64,000 nucleotides of DNA, taken from assembly GCF_001431405.1 (NCBI RefSeq), contig NZ_LDJL01000009.1:62001-126000 (forward strand), read 5' to 3'. This document shows positions 17,197 through 28,199 of this stretch, piece after piece; the stretch's first letter is position 1; each line of letters opens with the position of its first letter. A program made the position numbers and the translations under genes. The notes below the pieces were generated by a model. The model made no database searches. It saw only the letters and a program-made list of their open reading frames with translations, and was not told the DNA's origin. Origin of the DNA: Pseudoxanthomonas dokdonensis (GTDB lineage Bacteria; Pseudomonadota; Gammaproteobacteria; Xanthomonadales; Xanthomonadaceae).

Positions 17197-18381
17197 ATGT
17201 CGCAGAATGACTTAGGCGCGGGCCACAAGGGCCCCTTGGCGCTGGCCACGCTGGCCATCCATGGCGGGCAGGCCCCGGACCCCTCGACCGGGGCGGTGAT
17301 GCCGCCCATCTACGCCACGTCCACGTATGCGCAGAGCAGCCCCGGCGTGCATCAGGGCTTCGAGTACTCGCGCACCCATAACCCGACCCGTTTCGCCTAC
17401 GAGCGCTGCGTCGCCAGCTTGGAAGGTGGCAGCCGCGGGTTTGCCTTCGCCTCCGGCATGGCGGCCAGCTCGACCGTGCTGGAACTGCTGGACAGCGGCA
17501 GCCACGTCATTGCCATGGACGACATCTATGGCGGCAGCTACCGGCTGTTCGAGCGCGTGCGCAAACGCAGCGCCGGGCTGGATTTCAGCTTTGTCGACCT
17601 GACCGACCTGGCGGCCTTCGAAGCGGCGATCCAGCCGCAGACCCGGATGGTGTGGATTGAAACCCCGACCAATCCGATGCTGAAAATCGTCGATATCCAG
17701 GCGGTGGCGGATATCGCCCGCAAGCGCGGGTTGATTGTGCTGGTCGACAACACGTTCGCTTCGCCGATGCTGCAACGGCCGCTGCAACACGGCGCGCACC
17801 TGGTCATGCATTCGGCCACCAAGTACCTCAATGGCCACTCGGACATGGTCGGCGGCATGGTGGTGGTGGGCGATGACACCGAACTGGCCGAACAGATGGC
17901 GTTCCTGCAGAACTCGGTTGGTGCCGTGCAGGGCCCGTTCGACAGCTTCCTCGCCCTGCGCGGCCTGAAAACCCTGCCGCTGCGGATGAAGGCCCACTGC
18001 GAAAACGCCCAGGCACTGGCCGAATGGCTGCAGCAGCACCCGGCGGTGGCCAGCGTCATCTACCCGGGCCTGCCATCGCATCCGCAACACGCATTGGCCA
18101 AGCGCCAAATGGACGGCTTCGGCGGGATCATCTCCGTCGTCCTGAAGGGAGGCTTCGACGCCGCCAGGCGCCTGTGCGAAAACACCCACCTGTTCACCCT
18201 GGCCGAATCCCTCGGTGGCGTAGAAAGCCTGATCAACCACCCGGCAGTGATGACCCATGCCTCGATCCCCGTCGAGCGCCGCAATGCACTGGGCATCAGC
18301 GATGGCCTGGTGCGGCTGAGCGTGGGGGTGGAGGCGTTGGGTGATTTGCAGGATGACCTCCGGCAAGGAATTAGCATTTGA
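17197..18381 (+). CDS. metB: Cystathionine gamma-synthase / gamma-lyase (Cys/Met metabolism PLP enzyme)
   Basis: A 394-aa fold-type I PLP enzyme. Lys209 in HSATKYLNGHSD is the PLP Lys; YSRTHNPTRFAYE and the SLGGVESLINHPA segment are typical. Family members either make or split cystathionine, and position after cbs favours a gamma-lyase or dual role. This gene is the conserved left border (metB) of the lps island of Xanthomonas; the sharp drop in G+C begins at its stop. Confidence 0.88.
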   Translation: MSQNDLGAGHKGPLALATLAIHGGQAPDPSTGAVMPPIYATSTYAQSSPGVHQGFEYSRTHNPTRFAYERCVASLEGGSRGFAFASGMAASSTVLELLDSGSHVIAMDDIYGGSYRLFERVRKRSAGLDFSFVDLTDLAAFEAAIQPQTRMVWIETPTNPMLKIVDIQAVADIARKRGLIVLVDNTFASPMLQRPLQHGAHLVMHSATKYLNGHSDMVGGMVVVGDDTELAEQMAFLQNSVGAVQGPFDSFLALRGLKTLPLRMKAHCENAQALAEWLQQHPAVASVIYPGLPSHPQHALAKRQMDGFGGIISVVLKGGFDAARRLCENTHLFTLAESLGGVESLINHPAVMTHASIPVERRNALGISDGLVRLSVGVEALGDLQDDLRQGISI

Positions 18382-18406
18382 GCACGGGTCGAGGAACCGT
18401 AGCCCT

Positions 18407-19771
18407 GTGAACAAAGCAGTCCTAAAAAAGTGCAGCAGCATGCTGCTGTGGCTGAGAGAGCGGGTCTGGTTGCGCGCTGCCTACTCTCTCTTGCCCCTAT
18501 CGTTCAGGCGAGCGCTGTCGCGCTGGTCGCGGAGCGCTGCAAGCGAGCAACTGGTTTTTCCCAGTCTGCCTAACTGGGACAAATCGGAAGCAATAAAACC
18601 ACACTTAAGAGCTCTGAGCAGCGCGCATGGTGGTTGCGGTATCAACATGATCGGCTTCTTCAGAGGTCAATTTGGTATCGCTGAAAGTGCACGAAACTAC
18701 GCACGTGCACTGTTGAGTATGGATATTCCTGTCGCGCTTAATGACATCGGGGAGGAGCTAGAGATCCCGAGCGGAGATGATTCACTGGATCAGCTGATAG
18801 TTGACTCGCTTCCCTATGCGATAACCATCATATGCGTGAATCCGGACCACCTAGAACTGGCACTAAGAAAGATAGATACCAAGGATCGGCGAGGTTATAT
18901 ATTTGCCAGCTGGTTTTGGGAGCTCGAGAAAATTCCTGATGAGTGGCAAACGGCTATCAATCAGGTCGATGAAATCATCGTCTCCTCATCGTTCATCGAG
19001 CAAGCATTCAAACTAAGAACTGACAAGCCGATACTGAAGGCCGCCCCTCCCATTCGCCAGTTGCAAAGCAGCGGTCTGGGGCGGCGAGATTTTGGAATTG
19101 ATGAAAATGTGTTTCTTTTCGTGAATTCTTTTGACTTTAATTCGCGCATCGCACGGAAGAATCCCTACGCAACCATTTCAGCGTTTCAACAGGCATTCCC
19201 AGAAGGCACTGAAAAAGTACAGCTTTTGATAAAAACCAGCAACGCGATTGCCTACTTGGATGAGCTACAGGAACTAAGGAAACTGGCGGCGCAGGACAGA
19301 CGTATTTCAATACGGGATGAACTTATAGAGTCAGCACATTTCGTCTCATTGCTTGCGTGCGCGAACGTCTACGTCTCCTTGCATCGTTCCGAGGGTTTTG
19401 GTTTGGGGATTGCTGAAGCGATGTCGCTTGGCAAGCCAGTTATTGCGACAGCATGGTCTGGCAACATGGAATACATGACTACGCGAAACAGCTTCCTCGT
19501 GGGATACGCACTTTCGGAGATAAAAAGCGGGCAGTACCCAGCTAGCGAAGGGCAGCTATGGGCCGATCCAGACATATGCCTGGCGGCGAATTTCATGCGA
19601 CAACTATTCGTGAATCCGGAACTCGCCCGGACAGTTGGAGAGAAGGCCGCACGGGATATCAGAGAGCAGCTGAATCCTGCATTGATTGCTGGCAAGATAA
19701 AGACCCGCTGCGAGCAAATTATGCTGGAAGCCATTAGGTTCGAAGATAGACAGGATATAGAGAAATGCTAA
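18407..19771 (+). CDS. Glycosyltransferase, GT4-like
   Basis: A 454-aa GT-B glycosyltransferase. The start of the conserved region has FFRGQFGIAESARN and the nucleotide-binding side has SLHRSEGFGLGIAEAM (about residues 325-340) with the E-x7-E signature. I choose the GTG at 18407 with GAGGAA ten bases upstream; a frame from 18341 would overlap metB, and an ATG lies at 18440. It overlaps the permease gene by seven bases. Codon use and base composition are clearly unlike metB. It is probably a mannosyl- or rhamnosyltransferase of the O-antigen, but donor and acceptor are unknown. Confidence 0.82.
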   Translation: MNKAVLKKCSSMLLWLRERVWLRAAYSLLPLSFRRALSRWSRSAASEQLVFPSLPNWDKSEAIKPHLRALSSAHGGCGINMIGFFRGQFGIAESARNYARALLSMDIPVALNDIGEELEIPSGDDSLDQLIVDSLPYAITIICVNPDHLELALRKIDTKDRRGYIFASWFWELEKIPDEWQTAINQVDEIIVSSSFIEQAFKLRTDKPILKAAPPIRQLQSSGLGRRDFGIDENVFLFVNSFDFNSRIARKNPYATISAFQQAFPEGTEKVQLLIKTSNAIAYLDELQELRKLAAQDRRISIRDELIESAHFVSLLACANVYVSLHRSEGFGLGIAEAMSLGKPVIATAWSGNMEYMTTRNSFLVGYALSEIKSGQYPASEGQLWADPDICLAANFMRQLFVNPELARTVGEKAARDIREQLNPALIAGKIKTRCEQIMLEAIRFEDRQDIEKC

Positions 19772-20550
19772 AAGCAATTTGGACCTATAGATTTTTCATA
19801 CTTTCATCCATAAAAAATGATCTGAGGTCAAGATTCATCACAAGCAAGTTGGGGGCCTTGTGGATGATCATTCATCCGTTGGCACAGGTTCTTATTTTCG
19901 CCTTGGTACTTTCCGAGGTGCTGTCGGCGAAGCTTCCTGGAATCGACAATAAGTATGCATATGCCATCTATCTAATGGCAGGAACTCTTGGCTGGACATT
20001 GTTCTCGGAAACCATTTTCAGATTCACAAATATATTCATAGATAACGCGAATCTTCTTAAAAAAATGGCGTTCCCTAGGCTATGTCTGCCACTGATTGTG
20101 GGCGGGCAGATGCTAGTGAACAATGTGCTACTACTCGTTGCGATCCTTGGAGTCTTTGCCGTGTTGGGACATACGCCAAGCGCCGTAGCACTTTGGCTTC
20201 CGTTGCTGATGCTAATTACATTGCTGCTGGCTATGTCCGTTGGAATTTTACTAGGCACCCTAAATGTATTCATGCGGGACATCGGACAGGTAGTGCCGGT
20301 CATCATGCAGGCCCTGTTCTGGTTAACTCCCGTCGTTTACAACTTGAATATCCTGCCGGAGAAAGTTCAAGCTATTTTCAGGCTGAATCCTATGTACCCG
20401 CTAGTGACAAGCTACCAGAACGTCCTTGTCTTTGATAAACCTCCATTGTTTGAAGACCTTGGTATCCTCTTGATTTGGGCTGTTGCCATGGGCTTGGCCG
20501 GCCTCGCTCTTTTTCGGCGAGCATCCCCTGAAATGGTGGATGTGCTATGA
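19765..20550 (+). CDS. wzm: O-polysaccharide ABC transporter permease (Wzm-type)
   Basis: A 261-aa ABC-2 type permease with about six membrane segments and the N-terminal amphipathic KNDLRSRFITSKLGALWMI region typical of polysaccharide exporters. With Wzt it moves a completed undecaprenyl-linked glycan across the inner membrane. The start overlaps the upstream glycosyltransferase by seven bases and the stop overlaps wzt by four, so the genes form one operon. Confidence 0.92.
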   Translation: MLKAIWTYRFFILSSIKNDLRSRFITSKLGALWMIIHPLAQVLIFALVLSEVLSAKLPGIDNKYAYAIYLMAGTLGWTLFSETIFRFTNIFIDNANLLKKMAFPRLCLPLIVGGQMLVNNVLLLVAILGVFAVLGHTPSAVALWLPLLMLITLLLAMSVGILLGTLNVFMRDIGQVVPVIMQALFWLTPVVYNLNILPEKVQAIFRLNPMYPLVTSYQNVLVFDKPPLFEDLGILLIWAVAMGLAGLALFRRASPEMVDVL

Positions 20551-21800
20551 GCGGCGAACTTAGCCTAAAAGGCGTCGGAAAGTCCTATCGTACTTGGAGC
20601 AGTGAGTGGCTGCGAATGGCCTCTTGGTTCGGCTTGCCGGTAAAGCCAAAAGAGCAGAACTGGGTTCTGGCCAACATAGACTTCCATGTTGGTAAAGGCG
20701 AAACGGTTGGCATCATCGGTCAGAATGGTGCTGGTAAAAGTACTTTGCTCAAGATCGTAACAGGCACGGTTCGTCCCGACCGCGGTGAAATTGTGCGAAA
20801 TGGCAGAGTTGCTGCGATTCTTGAGCTTGGCATGGGGTTCAACCCTGACCTCACCGGGCGCGCCAACGTTGTACACGCTGCAGGAATCATGGGGATGGAA
20901 CACTCGGCTATCATGGCGGCAATGCCCGGTATAGAGTCATTTGCCGAGATTGGAGACTATTTTGATCAGCCGGTCCGGACTTACTCAAGCGGCATGCAAA
21001 TGCGAGTGGCGTTCAGTGTCGCTACGGCATTCAAGCCGGATTTATTGATTATCGACGAGGCGCTATCCGTCGGGGACTCATACTTCCAGCATAAAAGTTT
21101 TGATCGCATCAGGGCCTTCAGGGAGCAAGGGACGTCGATACTATTCGTATCGCATGGCTTGTCTGATGTCAAAACACTATGCGACCGCGTCATACTATTG
21201 GATAAAGGTACTATTCTCAAAGACGGTGCACCTGATGAGGTTGTAGATTATTACAACGCCATGGTGGCCGTGAAGGAAAACCAGGCATTATCTATAGAGC
21301 AAAGGCGGGCCAAAGACGGTTGGTTGCTGACGAGGAGTGGTACCAGGGAGGTGACGGTAGAGTCACTGGGATTGTTTGACGCAGGGACGCAAGAGCCGAT
21401 CCGGGTTGCGTCGGTTGGGCAGCGTGTTGAACTGAAGCTGCGGGCGAAAGTCAATGACGCAATTCCTCGCTTGGTTCTAGGGTATATGCTGCGGGACAAA
21501 CAGGGGCATGTGATCTGGGGTACAAATACCTGGCATACCAAGCAACTTCTCACTCATCTCGAACAGGATGACTTGGTTGAGTACAGTTTGGCTTTTACCT
21601 GCACACTGGGACCCGGCTCTTATTCTGTATCTCCTGCATTAGTGAGCTCGGATACACACGTGGAGAATAACTACGAGTGGATAGATAATTTGTTCGTGTT
21701 CGATGTCATCAACACATCACACAGTGTGTTCATCGGTGCGACTTGGCTTGATGCAGAATTTGATATCCGGCATCTTAACCGTAGTGTGGAACAAAGTTGA
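20547..21800 (+). CDS. wzt: O-polysaccharide ABC transporter ATPase with C-terminal carbohydrate-binding domain (Wzt-type)
   Basis: A 417-aa protein. The ATPase domain (about 1-245) has Walker A GQNGAGKST (58-66), a YSSGMQMRVAF signature, and LLIIDEALSVGD for Walker B. The extra C-terminal domain (about 260-417, with VLGYMLRDKQGHVIWGTNT and FVFDVIN) matches the Wzt C-terminal beta-sandwich, which in E. coli O9a binds the capped non-reducing end of the glycan. This implies chain-terminal modification before export; the next gene is a methyltransferase. Confidence 0.92.
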   Translation: MSGELSLKGVGKSYRTWSSEWLRMASWFGLPVKPKEQNWVLANIDFHVGKGETVGIIGQNGAGKSTLLKIVTGTVRPDRGEIVRNGRVAAILELGMGFNPDLTGRANVVHAAGIMGMEHSAIMAAMPGIESFAEIGDYFDQPVRTYSSGMQMRVAFSVATAFKPDLLIIDEALSVGDSYFQHKSFDRIRAFREQGTSILFVSHGLSDVKTLCDRVILLDKGTILKDGAPDEVVDYYNAMVAVKENQALSIEQRRAKDGWLLTRSGTREVTVESLGLFDAGTQEPIRVASVGQRVELKLRAKVNDAIPRLVLGYMLRDKQGHVIWGTNTWHTKQLLTHLEQDDLVEYSLAFTCTLGPGSYSVSPALVSSDTHVENNYEWIDNLFVFDVINTSHSVFIGATWLDAEFDIRHLNRSVEQS

Positions 21801-23311
21801 TGGATAAGAGAGATCTACCTGCGCCAATAACTTCTTATGCGCAAAATTTCGAAGATGTCATGCTTTGGCGCGCTCTTGGCCACATAGCGCATGGACAGTA
21901 TGTCGACGTCGGAGCGCAGGATCCTACGGTCGATTCTGTAAGCAAGGCTTTCTACCTGCGCGGGTGGCGAGGCGTCCATGTGGAGCCTGTTCCATCCTAT
22001 GCGCGACAACTTGAATTGGAGCGTCAAGAAGATATTGTGCTACAGGCTGCGGTCGGAGCAGAGGCCGGCGTCGAAACTTTCTACGAAGTGCAGCGCACTG
22101 GGTTGAGTACAAGAATCAAGCAGCTTGCCGACGATTATGCCAACCGTGGTTTGACAGTTGTCGAGCTTACTGTTCCCCGGGTCACGCTGGATCAGATATT
22201 TGAAAGAATCGAGGGCGAGATTCATTGGCTAAAAATTGATGTCGAAAGGGCTGAGTTCGAAGTGATCTCAGGTTGGAATGGTCCGTGCCGCCCATGGATT
22301 GTTGTCATAGAAAGTGTTGTTCCGAGTGGATCTGAAAGGGTTGATCAGGAATGGGAAGCAATGCTGCTCGCGCGGGGCTATGAGCTACGCTACTTCGATG
22401 GTGTTAATGGATACTATGTTCATCAGGAACACATTGAGCTGCATCCGGCTTTAGTGTCCCCGCCTAATGTGAATGATCAGTTTGAACTTTCTGGCACAAG
22501 CACCGCGAGCTTCTGCAATGGCTTGAACGCAAGAAATGAAGCTCTCATCCAAGAGATGGCCACGATCGAAAAGCGGCGAACTGATGAAGTTTGGGCAGCG
22601 AATCACGCCGCGCGGCTCGCGACCGAAGAGATGAGGGGAGAAATAGATACGCTTGAGCGCAAGGTCGCGGATGCCGAAGGTTTGGCAAGAACGATTCGAG
22701 GCGAGTTCATGGAGCGGGAAATTGTGATTGTATCGGAACGTGCTGTTGCGCTCGCGCAGGCTACACGTCTACAACATCAAATGACCGAACTGCACGAGTC
22801 CGTCAGGCATCGAGTATGGGAGGCCGTGCACGGGGTATCAATGCAAAGGGATGATGCGCTGGAACAGCTCAAGACGATTACTGACCAATTGAACAGGATG
22901 TCCGCGAGCACTTCCTGGAAGGTCACTGCGCCATTGCGATTCCTCATGCGTGGAGCACGGGCAGCGTTCAGGATGCCGGGGCGTCTATTTAGACTACTTG
23001 TACGCCTTGCAAAGAGGCTGGTAATGGGAGGGATCACGATTCTTCTCCGCTGCATTGATAAGTCACCAAGCTTGAAAGCAGGTGGTATTGGTCTGATACG
23101 AAGGTATCCGACATTGGAGACGAGGGTCGCTCGATGGCACGCGGTAGCGATGGGAAAGAACCCGGATTTACGTGTTAATCGGAACTTTCTGGTCGAGAAC
23201 TACAGTGGGCCTATCTCCACGATGGGAGCGTTGCCCGAACATATATCTGAGTCTGGCCGTAGAACGCTGGAGCGCATAAGGGCATTGGCTTCAGGTATGG
23301 AGCAGAAATGA
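21797..23311 (+). CDS. FkbM family methyltransferase with coiled-coil region
   Basis: A 504-aa protein. The N-terminal FkbM domain (about 10-210) has FEDVMLWRAL, the SAM-site GQYVDVGAQDP, HVEPVPSYARQLE and IHWLKIDVERAEFEVISG. Residues about 240-370 form a charged helical region of likely coiled coil ending in an SWKVTAPLR motif common to glycan-assembly proteins, then a basic amphipathic segment that may touch the membrane. It overlaps wzt and the next glycosyltransferase by four bases each. By analogy with WbdD it could methylate the chain end and set chain length; this is inference. Confidence 0.8.
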   Translation: MMDKRDLPAPITSYAQNFEDVMLWRALGHIAHGQYVDVGAQDPTVDSVSKAFYLRGWRGVHVEPVPSYARQLELERQEDIVLQAAVGAEAGVETFYEVQRTGLSTRIKQLADDYANRGLTVVELTVPRVTLDQIFERIEGEIHWLKIDVERAEFEVISGWNGPCRPWIVVIESVVPSGSERVDQEWEAMLLARGYELRYFDGVNGYYVHQEHIELHPALVSPPNVNDQFELSGTSTASFCNGLNARNEALIQEMATIEKRRTDEVWAANHAARLATEEMRGEIDTLERKVADAEGLARTIRGEFMEREIVIVSERAVALAQATRLQHQMTELHESVRHRVWEAVHGVSMQRDDALEQLKTITDQLNRMSASTSWKVTAPLRFLMRGARAAFRMPGRLFRLLVRLAKRLVMGGITILLRCIDKSPSLKAGGIGLIRRYPTLETRVARWHAVAMGKNPDLRVNRNFLVENYSGPISTMGALPEHISESGRRTLERIRALASGMEQK

Positions 23312-26226
23312 AAATTCTGATTGATCTGCAAGGCGCTCAATCCGATAGCAGGAATCGTGGCATAGGGCGTTACTCGCTGGCACTGGCGACCGCCATGGCC
23401 AGGAACGCTGGTGACCATGAGTTGCACGTGCTCCTGAATGGGAATATGGAAGACAGCATTGATCCCATAAAAGAGAAATTTGGCGACACGCTACCGGAAA
23501 ACCGGTTCCACTTTTGGAAGCCAGTGCGGACGGAACAGTATTCCGAAGACGGTGATTCAGCCGATGAAAGGATCAGAGAAGCATACATAACATCCCTGCG
23601 TCCTGACGTGCTGCATGTATCCAGCTTATTCGAAGGAATGAATACGCCGGCTATAACCAGTATCGGCGTGTTTAATCCAACCATACCGACTGCGGTTACG
23701 CTGTTTGACTTGATCCCGTTGATATATCCTCAACCCTATCTCTCAAACCCGTACATTGCACGTTGGTACTTTGGAAAACTGGATCACCTGCGGCGAGCAG
23801 ATTTGATACTGGGTATTTCTTCGTCTGCGACGAACGAAGCTAGGCAGTACCTGGGCTGTCCAGAAGAACAAGCTGTGAACATATCGTCCGCCATTGACGA
23901 TGTTTTTCAGATGACCACGATCCATGAGAGTGACGAACTGGCCCTTCGCAGCAAGTTTGGCCTGAACAAACCGTTTGTGCTCTACACTGGCGGTATAGAC
24001 CACCGCAAGAACATGAGTGGATTGATCAGGTCATTTGCAGCTCTTCCGGTCGAAGTTCGTTCGAACTACCAGTTAGCTATTGTTTGCAAGGTTTGGGATC
24101 AGCCGCGCGAAGAGATGATGACGGTCGCCAGAGACAACGGCTTGGATGAAGACGACCTGGTGCTGACTGGTTACGTGTCAGAAGAAGAGCTGGTGAAACT
24201 CTACAATCTATGTAGTCTGTTCGTCTTCCCATCATGGCATGAGGGGTTCGGTTTGCCTGCTCTGGAAGCGATGGCATGTGGCGCACCAGTGATCGCTTCC
24301 AACTGTTCCAGCTTGCCTGAGGTGGTTGGGCTGAAAGAGGCGCTATTTGATCCCATGTCGGATATGGAAATGTCGGGGAAGATTCTAGCTGGGCTAACCG
24401 ACAAGAATTTTCGCGAGAGGCTATTAGCCAATTCGGCTGTTCAGGCGAAAAAGTTTTCCTGGGACAATTCCGCACGGAAGGCGATCGGCGCGCTTGAAGG
24501 CCTAGTTGAGCAAAGGAAAGGTCGAGTAAAAGCATGTGAGTTGCCCCATGATAGACCCCGCCTTGCATATGTCTCACCTTTCCCGCCAGAGAAAAGTGGA
24601 ATAGCTGACTACAGTGCCGAACTGGTGTCCGAGCTGTCGAGACATTATGACATTGATGTGGTGGTGGCGCAGGACCTGATTACCGACATGCAGGTGGTAG
24701 GTACTACCCAAGTACGTAAAGTTGATTGGTTCAGAGAGAACTGGAGTTCCTATGACCGCATCGTTTATCACATGGGAAATTCGCAGTTTCATGTTCACAT
24801 GGTGGACCTGATAAAGCGAATACCGGGAGTTCTTGTGCTGCATGACTTCTTCCTGAGCGGAATGTACGCACACATGGAGTTCGCGCTACAGATGGAAGCG
24901 GCATGGGCAAAGGCGCTCTATGCATCACATGGATATTCTGTTCTACCCCTGAAAGTTGCAACTGCTCATGAGAAGTTGATCGTCGACTATCCATGTAATT
25001 TTGAAGTCGTCGATAGTGCTCTTGGAGTGATTGTCCACTCGGACTATTCCAAGCGGTTGGGGGACGAATGGTATGGTCCTGGCTTCGCTGATGACTGGGT
25101 GACGATACCGTTGCTGAGGTCGCCTTCTTTTGCTGGTGATGATGCGCGGTATAGAGCTTTATCGAAACTCAAGCTACCGGCAGATGCGTTCATTACAAGC
25201 AGCTTCGGGTTTCTCGCGCCCTCCAAGTGCAATCATGAGCTGCTCAGGTGCTGGTTTGAAAGCGAGCTTTCGTCTCATCCGAACAGCTTTCTTGTCTTTG
25301 TTGGCCAGGCTTATGGCGGTGAATACGGCGAGAGCATGAAAGCTGCCATTGCCGCGCATCCTGCGGGCGAGCGCGTAATCATTACCGGATACGCGGATCA
25401 GGAAACTTATCAAAACTATCTACTTTGTTCCGATATTGCGGTGCAACTCAGAACTGCATCGAGAGGAGAGACATCTGCAGCCGTTCTGGATGCGCTTAAG
25501 CATGGCGTAGCAACTATTGTTAACTCCAATGGCTCCATGGCGGATCTACCGCAAACGGTCGTGTTGGCGATCGCAGATGAGTTTGAAGATGCCGAGCTCG
25601 TTCGTGCGTTGAATCTTCTGCAGGCCGATGAGCAGGTCCGTAAGCGCTACGCTGACGCTGGCCGCAAACGACTTCAAGAGGTTCATTCACCACGTCGGTG
25701 CGCGAACTTGTATGCCGAGGCGATTGAGGAATTCTATTCCGATTCGCGCTACAAAACTCAAGGCTTGACGGCGGCCCTGGCCGGTTTGGTGGCAAGGGGA
25801 CAGTACCCTGCTGACGAACAAGCATTGGGAAGGGCACTGGCGTGGGCGTTACCAGGGCGCAGACCAGCTCGTCAAGTGTTGCTGGACATCTCAGATGTGA
25901 TGGATGACAAAAGAGAGCGCGAGCGCATAAAGAGTTTGATACTTTATCCGGGGGAGCACGGCACTAGGATCGAGCCGGTAAGGTGGAGCTCTGAGATCAA
26001 GTCCTACGTTTACGCACGCGCTTACGCGGCTGAGTTGATTGGTTTAGAGCCAGGCATTCTGATAGATTCGCCCATTGATGTTACAGAGGATGACATGCTC
26101 GTCTGGATCCATGCGGCGCCGGACACCGATAGGTCCACCTCAGTCATTCGGCGCGGGGGATGCGTTCGATCTCTTCGCGACTGGTTGTCGCAAATTGAAG
26201 TCAAAGAAGTATTACAAGATACTTAA
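23308..26226 (+). CDS. Bifunctional two-domain glycosyltransferase (GT4-GT4)
   Basis: A 972-aa protein with two GT-B modules. Module 1 (about 1-405) begins MKILIDLQGAQS, has RGIGRYSL and the E-x7-E motif EGFGLPALEAM (312-322). Module 2 (about 415-810) begins RPRLAYVSPFPPEKSGIADYS and has a weaker motif in RTASRGETSAAVLDALKHG. A C-terminal tail of about 150 residues is unrecognised. Such tandem transferases (WbdA type) make repeating mannan or rhamnan chains. It starts within the stop of the FkbM gene (ATGA). Confidence 0.85.
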   Translation: MKILIDLQGAQSDSRNRGIGRYSLALATAMARNAGDHELHVLLNGNMEDSIDPIKEKFGDTLPENRFHFWKPVRTEQYSEDGDSADERIREAYITSLRPDVLHVSSLFEGMNTPAITSIGVFNPTIPTAVTLFDLIPLIYPQPYLSNPYIARWYFGKLDHLRRADLILGISSSATNEARQYLGCPEEQAVNISSAIDDVFQMTTIHESDELALRSKFGLNKPFVLYTGGIDHRKNMSGLIRSFAALPVEVRSNYQLAIVCKVWDQPREEMMTVARDNGLDEDDLVLTGYVSEEELVKLYNLCSLFVFPSWHEGFGLPALEAMACGAPVIASNCSSLPEVVGLKEALFDPMSDMEMSGKILAGLTDKNFRERLLANSAVQAKKFSWDNSARKAIGALEGLVEQRKGRVKACELPHDRPRLAYVSPFPPEKSGIADYSAELVSELSRHYDIDVVVAQDLITDMQVVGTTQVRKVDWFRENWSSYDRIVYHMGNSQFHVHMVDLIKRIPGVLVLHDFFLSGMYAHMEFALQMEAAWAKALYASHGYSVLPLKVATAHEKLIVDYPCNFEVVDSALGVIVHSDYSKRLGDEWYGPGFADDWVTIPLLRSPSFAGDDARYRALSKLKLPADAFITSSFGFLAPSKCNHELLRCWFESELSSHPNSFLVFVGQAYGGEYGESMKAAIAAHPAGERVIITGYADQETYQNYLLCSDIAVQLRTASRGETSAAVLDALKHGVATIVNSNGSMADLPQTVVLAIADEFEDAELVRALNLLQADEQVRKRYADAGRKRLQEVHSPRRCANLYAEAIEEFYSDSRYKTQGLTAALAGLVARGQYPADEQALGRALAWALPGRRPARQVLLDISDVMDDKRERERIKSLILYPGEHGTRIEPVRWSSEIKSYVYARAYAAELIGLEPGILIDSPIDVTEDDMLVWIHAAPDTDRSTSVIRRGGCVRSLRDWLSQIEVKEVLQDT

Positions 26227-26243
26227 TTAACAAGGGAAGCTAA

Positions 26244-27274
<1,031 letters not shown>

Positions 27275-27275
<1 letters not shown>

Positions 27276-28162
27276 TGACGGCTCGACGCGTTCTGGTGAC
27301 AGGTGCGAGTGGATTTACCGGAAGGTACGTCTGCGAAGCTTTTTCTAGGGCTGGATTCAATGTAGATCGATGGGTAACCAGTAAAGAGTCTGACGGCTTC
27401 CACATAGACATGAGAGATGCCGGTGCTGTTGCTTCGGCTATCGCAGTTGCTCCTCCGGATATGGTGGTCCACCTAGCAGCTATCTCGTTCGTTGCGCACG
27501 CGGACGTGTCCGAGATTTATACGACGAATATTGTTGCCACGAGAAACCTTCTGGCTGCGCTGGCGGGAGCGCCGACTAGGCCGAGCAGGGTGCTGCTTGC
27601 AAGTAGTGCCAATGTGTATGGAAACACAGAAGGGAGCGTGGGTGAGTCTGAGCTGTTAAGCCCACAAAACGACTATGCAGTAAGTAAAATGGCGATGGAG
27701 TCGATGGCGAGGCTATGGGTTGAGTATTTTCCCATTTTTATAACTCGCCCTTTCAATTACACCGGCGTCGGGCAGGCCGAAAGATTTCTAATTCCTAAAA
27801 TCGTCGCCCATTTCCAAGAAAGAAAGAAGGAGATTGAACTGGGCAACATCGATGTGTTCAGGGACTTTGGGGATGTAAGGGACGTTGCGGATATCTATTT
27901 GAAACTTGCGACATCTGCCGAAGGCCATTGGAATATCGTGAACATTTGTACGGGCGTGGCTACTTCAGTTAGGGAAATTATTGGGATGTTAGAGCAGCTT
28001 TCAGGACATCGGATTGAGGTGAAGCAGAACCCTGTGTTTATGCGAAAGAACGAAATAAGGATGCTGACGGGTGATCCTACGAATCTTAGGGAAATGCTGG
28101 GCGACCCGAAGCGATTCTCACTAATGGAAACACTTGCGTGGATGCTGTCGTCACGGACGTGA
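27275..28162 (+). CDS. rmd: NAD(P)-dependent epimerase/reductase, probable GDP-6-deoxy-D-lyxo-4-hexulose reductase (Rmd-type)
   Basis: A 295-aa SDR protein: Rossmann loop VTGASGFTGR at the N-terminus, catalytic LLASSANVYGN and YAVSK, and a RPFNYTGVGQ segment typical of Rmd. It would reduce the Gmd product to GDP-D-rhamnose. Together with Gmd and the GDP-mannose genes this points to D-rhamnose in the surface glycan. GDP-L-fucose synthase is less likely because the sequence lacks that enzyme's pattern; other 6-deoxyhexoses remain possible. Confidence 0.78.
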
Positions 28163-28199
28163 TGTGGGCATATCAAGTAAGTAAACAGAGTATCCCGCT

